From Nitrospina sp. (lineage in GTDB: Bacteria; Nitrospinota; Nitrospinia; Nitrospinales; Nitrospinaceae): a stretch of 8,807 nucleotides of DNA. A model generated the notes under the pieces. That model was not told where the DNA came from, made no database searches, and saw nothing but the letters and a program-made list of their open reading frames with translations. The position numbers and the translations under genes are program-made. Where the stretch lies: the NCBI GenBank assembly GCA_004357365.1, contig SMVT01000082.1, positions 1 to 8,807 on the forward strand, in the 5' to 3' direction. How positions within the stretch are numbered: position 1 is the first letter of the stretch; each line of letters starts with the position of its first letter. Shown here one piece after another: positions 5,279-8,807 of the stretch.

Positions 5279-7354
5279 ATGCCGGATTTATTTATAGAGA
5301 TAGGGACTGAAGAAATCCCGGCCGGGTACATTCAACCGGCGCTCGAGGACATGGGCCGCAGACTCGCGGAGTTTTTCGACAAGGGCCGGGTGGCGGCGGG
5401 CACCCCGCAACTGATGGGCACGCCGCGCCGTCTGGTGGTGCATATCCCCGATATCGATGCCCGCCAGAAGGACGTGGTCGAAACCTATCAGGGCCCCAAC
5501 GTCAAGGTGGCATATGATGAGAAAGGCCACCCCACCAAAGCGGCGATCGGCTTCGCCAAGGGCAAAGGGGTGGACATCGCCGATCTCACCACCGAGACCA
5601 CGCCCAAGGGCGAGGTGATCTGCGCGCAAGTCGAGAAAAAAGGCCAGCCAACAGCCCTTATATTAAATGAATACCTTCCGCAGTGGATTGCCGATATCAC
5701 CTTTCCCAAAAAAATGCGCTGGGCTTCGCGCAAGCTCCCGTTCGCGCGTCCGATCCATTGGATATCCGCGTTGTTCGACGGCAAACGGTTGAAATTCGAG
5801 TTCGAGGGCATCCAGGCCGGCAACACTTCCCGGGGCCATCGTTTCCTGAAACCGGACAAATTCAAATTCGACAGCCTCAAAACCTATCTCAGGGAATGCA
5901 AAAAGCACAAGGTGATGGTCGACCCGGCGGAGCGTCGCCAATCCATCAAGGATCAAATTAAAACCATTGCCAAACAGGTCAGGGGCAAGGTGAAGGAGGA
6001 CGCCGGCCTGCTCGACACCGTAACCTATCTGGTCGAGTATCCGGTGGCGGTGTTGGGCGAGTTTGACAAGGCCTACCTGGAGCTTCCCAAGGAACTGCTG
6101 GTCATCACCATGAAGCATCACCAGAAATACTTTCCGGTGTGGAAGGGCGACAAGCTCCTGCCGTATTTCATCACCATCAGCAACATGAAGGCGCGGGGAC
6201 AGGACATCGCGCGCGGCAACCAGCGCGTGTTGAAAGCGCGGCTGGAGGACGCCCGCTTCTTTTACAACGAAGACCGCAAACGCAGGCTGGAGGATTTCGT
6301 CGACGATCTCAAGGGCGTGGTCTTCCAGAAAGACCTGGGCACCTCGCATGAGAAACTGATGCGCATCGTGTCGCTGGCTTCTACTTTTGCTCAAAAGGTT
6401 TGTCCCGAAGAGGAAACCACGGCGAAGCGCGCCGCGTTGCTGTCGAAAGCCGATCTGGTAACACAGATGGTGTACGAGTTTCCGGAGTTGCAGGGCATCA
6501 TGGGCGGGTATTACGCTGAACATTGCGACGAAGGCGCGGCGGTGGCGCAGGCCATCAAAGAGCATTATCAGCCCGCGTTCGCCGGAGACGCCGTGCCCTC
6601 GACCGAAGCGGGAGCCGTAGTGGCGGTGGCGGACAAGCTGGACACCCTGGTCGGCTGTATCGGCGTCGGGCTCATCCCTTCCGGTTCGGAAGACCCGTAT
6701 GCCCTGCGGCGTCACGCCCTGGGCATTATTCAAATATTGATTCATTACGACTGGCCGCTGCGGCTGGACGATCTGATCGATACCGGCATCCAGACCCTGG
6801 GGGCCAAGGCGAAGCTTTCCAGGGACGACATCCGCAGGCATTGCGGGGAATTGTTCGGCCAGCGCCTGAAGACGATGCTGACCGGTGACGGCTATCCCTA
6901 TGATGCCATCGACGCGGTGCTGTCCGCCGGTATCGGCGAGTTCAAGGAGGTGCGGGCGAAGGTGGCGGCGCTGTCCGATCTCAAGAAGCAGCCGTATTTC
7001 GAGGATCTGGCGACGGCGTTCAAGCGCGTGGTGCGCATCATCGAGGGCGACGTGCCAGAGACAATCGATCAGGAACTCCTGAAGGAGGAGGCGGAACAGG
7101 CGCTGTTCCGGAAATTTGCCGGGATCAAGTCCACCGTGGAAAACCACACCCGGGCGGGTGATTATTCCGCCGCGCTGGCGAAGATCGTCGAGCTCAAGGG
7201 CGCGGTGGACAACTTTTTCGATCGTGTCATGGTCAACGTCGAGGACGAGGCGCTCAAGCAAAACCGCATGGCTCTGCTCCAGTCGATCGCCAACCTGTTT
7301 GCTCCGTTGGCCGATTTTTCGAAAATCGTGCTCAAAAAAACTGAAAAAAGCTGA
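5279..7354 (+). CDS. glyS: Glycyl-tRNA synthetase beta subunit
   Basis: This is the tRNA-recognition subunit of the bacterial alpha2beta2 glycyl-tRNA synthetase, which charges tRNA-Gly in the cytoplasm. At 691 residues it is full length for the family. The N-terminus LFIEIGTEEIPAGYI and the nearby TPRRLVVHI are typical GlyS. An HD-like segment lies at about 387-412 (KADLVTQMVYEFPELQGIMG). PSGSEDPYALRRHALGIIQI is at about 467-486. The C-terminal DALR-like tRNA-binding part ends NRMALLQSIANLFAPLADFS. A weak AGGG (5269-5272) precedes the ATG. The alpha-subunit gene glyQ, often directly upstream, is not here: the upstream neighbour is divergent. ppdK follows after 97 bp on the same strand and may be read from the same promoter. 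Long antisense frames exist but are shadows of this gene. Confidence 0.97.
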   Translation: MPDLFIEIGTEEIPAGYIQPALEDMGRRLAEFFDKGRVAAGTPQLMGTPRRLVVHIPDIDARQKDVVETYQGPNVKVAYDEKGHPTKAAIGFAKGKGVDIADLTTETTPKGEVICAQVEKKGQPTALILNEYLPQWIADITFPKKMRWASRKLPFARPIHWISALFDGKRLKFEFEGIQAGNTSRGHRFLKPDKFKFDSLKTYLRECKKHKVMVDPAERRQSIKDQIKTIAKQVRGKVKEDAGLLDTVTYLVEYPVAVLGEFDKAYLELPKELLVITMKHHQKYFPVWKGDKLLPYFITISNMKARGQDIARGNQRVLKARLEDARFFYNEDRKRRLEDFVDDLKGVVFQKDLGTSHEKLMRIVSLASTFAQKVCPEEETTAKRAALLSKADLVTQMVYEFPELQGIMGGYYAEHCDEGAAVAQAIKEHYQPAFAGDAVPSTEAGAVVAVADKLDTLVGCIGVGLIPSGSEDPYALRRHALGIIQILIHYDWPLRLDDLIDTGIQTLGAKAKLSRDDIRRHCGELFGQRLKTMLTGDGYPYDAIDAVLSAGIGEFKEVRAKVAALSDLKKQPYFEDLATAFKRVVRIIEGDVPETIDQELLKEEAEQALFRKFAGIKSTVENHTRAGDYSAALAKIVELKGAVDNFFDRVMVNVEDEALKQNRMALLQSIANLFAPLADFSKIVLKKTEKS

Positions 7355-7368
7355 TTCCCTCCCCCCGT

Positions 7369-7440
7369 TGGAGCATATTTAATGTTAATATTTGCTGATC
7401 CTTTTTAACGATGAGACGTTTCCCTCTTACTCATGCTCCA
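7369..7440. repeat. Spaced 8-bp inverted repeat in the glyS-ppdK gap
   Basis: TGGAGCAT (7369-7376) is the exact reverse complement of ATGCTCCA (7433-7440), with 56 mostly AT-rich bases between. The right arm ends 11 bases before the ppdK ATG, so if the arms paired in RNA the stem would sit near the ribosome entry region. Confidence 0.4.
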
Positions 7441-7451
7441 GAATCCCGCAA

Positions 7452-8807
7452 ATGACCAGTAAGTACGTTTATTTTTTCGGCGCCGACCAGACCGAGGGCA
7501 AAGCGGAGATGCGCGAATTGTTGGGCGGCAAGGGCGCCAACCTGGCCGAAATGGCGAATCTCGGCATCAACGTTCCTCCCGGTTTCACCATCACCACCGA
7601 AGCCTGCACCACCTATTTCAGAAAGAACGACAATTTTCCGCCGTCGTTGTGGAACGAAGTGCTGGCCAACCTGAAGACCCTGCAAAAAATCATGGGCAAG
7701 GAATTCGGCGGCACCAAAGAACCGCTACTGGTGTCCCTGCGGTCCGGTTCCCGCGCCTCCATGCCGGGCATGATGGATACGGTGCTCAACCTCGGCCTCA
7801 ATCCCGACACGCTGAAAGGCCTCGCGGGTAAAACCGGCAGCGGCCGCTTCGCCTACGACTGTTACCGCCGCTTCATTGCCATGTTCGGCAATGTGGTGAT
7901 GGGCATCAAGGGCGAACATTTTGAAGCCATCCTGCAACGCAGAAAAAACAAACAGAAGGTAGAGTTCGACACCGAGCTGGGCGTGGGCGATTTGAAAATG
8001 GTGATCAAGGAATTCAAGGCACTGGTCAAACGCAAAACCGGCAAGCCGTTTCCGGACGATCCCCTGGTCCAGCTTCGTATGACCATCAAGGCGGTGTTCA
8101 ATTCGTGGAACACCGACCGCGCTGTCACCTACCGGCGATTGAACCGCATACCGGACGACTGGGGCACCGCGGTCAACGTGCAGTCGATGGTGTTCGGCAA
8201 CATGGGGCCGACGTCGGCTACGGGCGTGGCCTTCACCCGCGACCCCGCCACCGGCGAAAAGAAATTTTACGGCGAATACATGACTAACGCTCAGGGCGAG
8301 GACGTGGTGGCGGGCATCCGCACGCCGAGTCCCATCGCGCAGTTGGAAAAGGACATGCCCGAAATATTCGAAACCTTGAGCCAGGTGTGCAAGTCGCTGG
8401 AGAGCCATTACAAGGACATGCAGGACATCGAGTTCACTGTGCAGGAGAACCAGTTGTACCTGCTCCAGACGCGGTCGGGCAAGCGTACCGCCGCCGCGGC
8501 GATCAGGGTCGCCGTCGATATGGTGAACGAGGGACTGATCAGCAAGCAGGACGCGATCCTGCGTGTGCCGGCAACGCAGGTGGACCAGATCTTTCATCCG
8601 ATGGTGGACCCGAAAGCCAAAGTGAAAGTGCTGGGCAAGGGCCTGGGGGCGTCGCCGGGCGCCGCCGCCGGCAAGGTGGTGTTCACTCCGGAGCGTGCGA
8701 TGGAGCTTTCGAAAAAGAAGGAACGCGTCATCCTGGTGCGGACCGAAACGTCGCCGGAGGACATTCACGGGATGAGCGTGGCGCAGGGGATTCTGACGGC
8801 CAAGGGG
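7452..8807 (+). CDS. ppdK: Pyruvate, phosphate dikinase, N-terminal half (runs off right edge)
   Basis: PPDK interconverts pyruvate + ATP + phosphate with phosphoenolpyruvate + AMP + pyrophosphate, serving gluconeogenesis or glycolysis. 452 codons are present of a family length near 870-900. The opening YVYFFGADQTEGKAEMRELL and GGKGANLAEM (25-34) are typical. The ATP-grasp residues align with those known from the Clostridium symbiosum enzyme: K27, R97 (in LRSGSRASMPGMMDTVLN), D325 and E327 (in DIEF), and Q339 (in LLQTRSGKRTA). The central domain start, LGASPGAAAGKVVF (398-411), and VRTETSPEDIHGM are present. The window ends at LTAKG, just before the expected GGMTSHAA with the phosphorylated histidine, so that residue cannot be checked. 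The ATG is chosen by family alignment; no strong ribosome site precedes it. It follows glyS by 97 bp with an inverted repeat in the gap. Confidence 0.96.
   Translation, partial: MTSKYVYFFGADQTEGKAEMRELLGGKGANLAEMANLGINVPPGFTITTEACTTYFRKNDNFPPSLWNEVLANLKTLQKIMGKEFGGTKEPLLVSLRSGSRASMPGMMDTVLNLGLNPDTLKGLAGKTGSGRFAYDCYRRFIAMFGNVVMGIKGEHFEAILQRRKNKQKVEFDTELGVGDLKMVIKEFKALVKRKTGKPFPDDPLVQLRMTIKAVFNSWNTDRAVTYRRLNRIPDDWGTAVNVQSMVFGNMGPTSATGVAFTRDPATGEKKFYGEYMTNAQGEDVVAGIRTPSPIAQLEKDMPEIFETLSQVCKSLESHYKDMQDIEFTVQENQLYLLQTRSGKRTAAAAIRVAVDMVNEGLISKQDAILRVPATQVDQIFHPMVDPKAKVKVLGKGLGASPGAAAGKVVFTPERAMELSKKKERVILVRTETSPEDIHGMSVAQGILTAKG

Noticed and set aside
5663..7261. A 532-codon open frame on the minus strand opposite glyS
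   Set aside because: It is fully antisense to a clearly recognisable, full-length glyS. The translation is rich in H, R, L and Q with no family pattern, as expected for the complement of GC-rich coding DNA.
7433..7462. Nine-codon frame from ATG 7433 overlapping the ppdK start
   Set aside because: There is no ribosome site and it is too short to judge. A chance frame is the simpler explanation.
7725..8768. A 347-codon open frame on the minus strand opposite ppdK
   Set aside because: Antisense to conserved ppdK sequence, His/Arg-rich, with no recognisable motif.

Overview
The window looks like a chromosomal housekeeping segment from a GC-rich Gram-negative-type bacterium. Two lipoprotein-like secretion signals, a LysM plus M23 envelope peptidase, a two-subunit-type glycyl-tRNA synthetase (separate beta chain) and a pyruvate phosphate dikinase all fit that picture. 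The gene set and the small DUF4911-like gene suggest Nitrospinota or a deltaproteobacterial lineage, but this is an inference from gene style and no marker here proves it. I see no phage, CRISPR, tRNA, rRNA, transposase or defence genes.

Layout. (1) Positions 1-646, minus strand: the N-terminal part of a secreted or lipoprotein FG-GAP/VCBS beta-propeller protein that runs off the left edge. (2) 647-915: a divergent spacer with several dyads and a good promoter reading right. (3) 916-1668: LysM-M23 lipoprotein, followed after 72 bp by apt (1741-2259), both on the plus strand. (4) 2260-2511: a convergent spacer filled with palindromes, one of which looks like the apt terminator. (5) A minus-strand cluster transcribed right to left: an unknown 91-residue gene (4658-4933), mnmG (2744-4615) and a DUF4911-like 73-residue gene (2512-2733), with gaps of 42 and 10 bp, so probably one operon. 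(6) 4934-5278: a 345-bp divergent spacer carrying two repeat elements and the presumed glyS promoter. (7) glyS (5279-7354) and, after 97 bp, the first 452 codons of ppdK, which leaves the window just before the catalytic histidine.

Functional themes are tRNA decoding and charging (mnmG, glyS), purine salvage (apt), C3 metabolism (ppdK) and envelope maintenance (the M23 lipoprotein).

The proteins are mostly ordinary. The most distinctive signal is in the spacers: nearly every one carries short C/T-rich to G/A-rich hairpins. Two of these are flanked by the same sequence (about 23 bp on the left and 20 bp on the right), and their stems differ by compensating base-pair changes. This looks like a dispersed REP-like or MITE-like repeat family. 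One member appears to act as the apt terminator and another appears to supply the -35 element of glyS. The two small genes around mnmG are the best protein-level unknowns.
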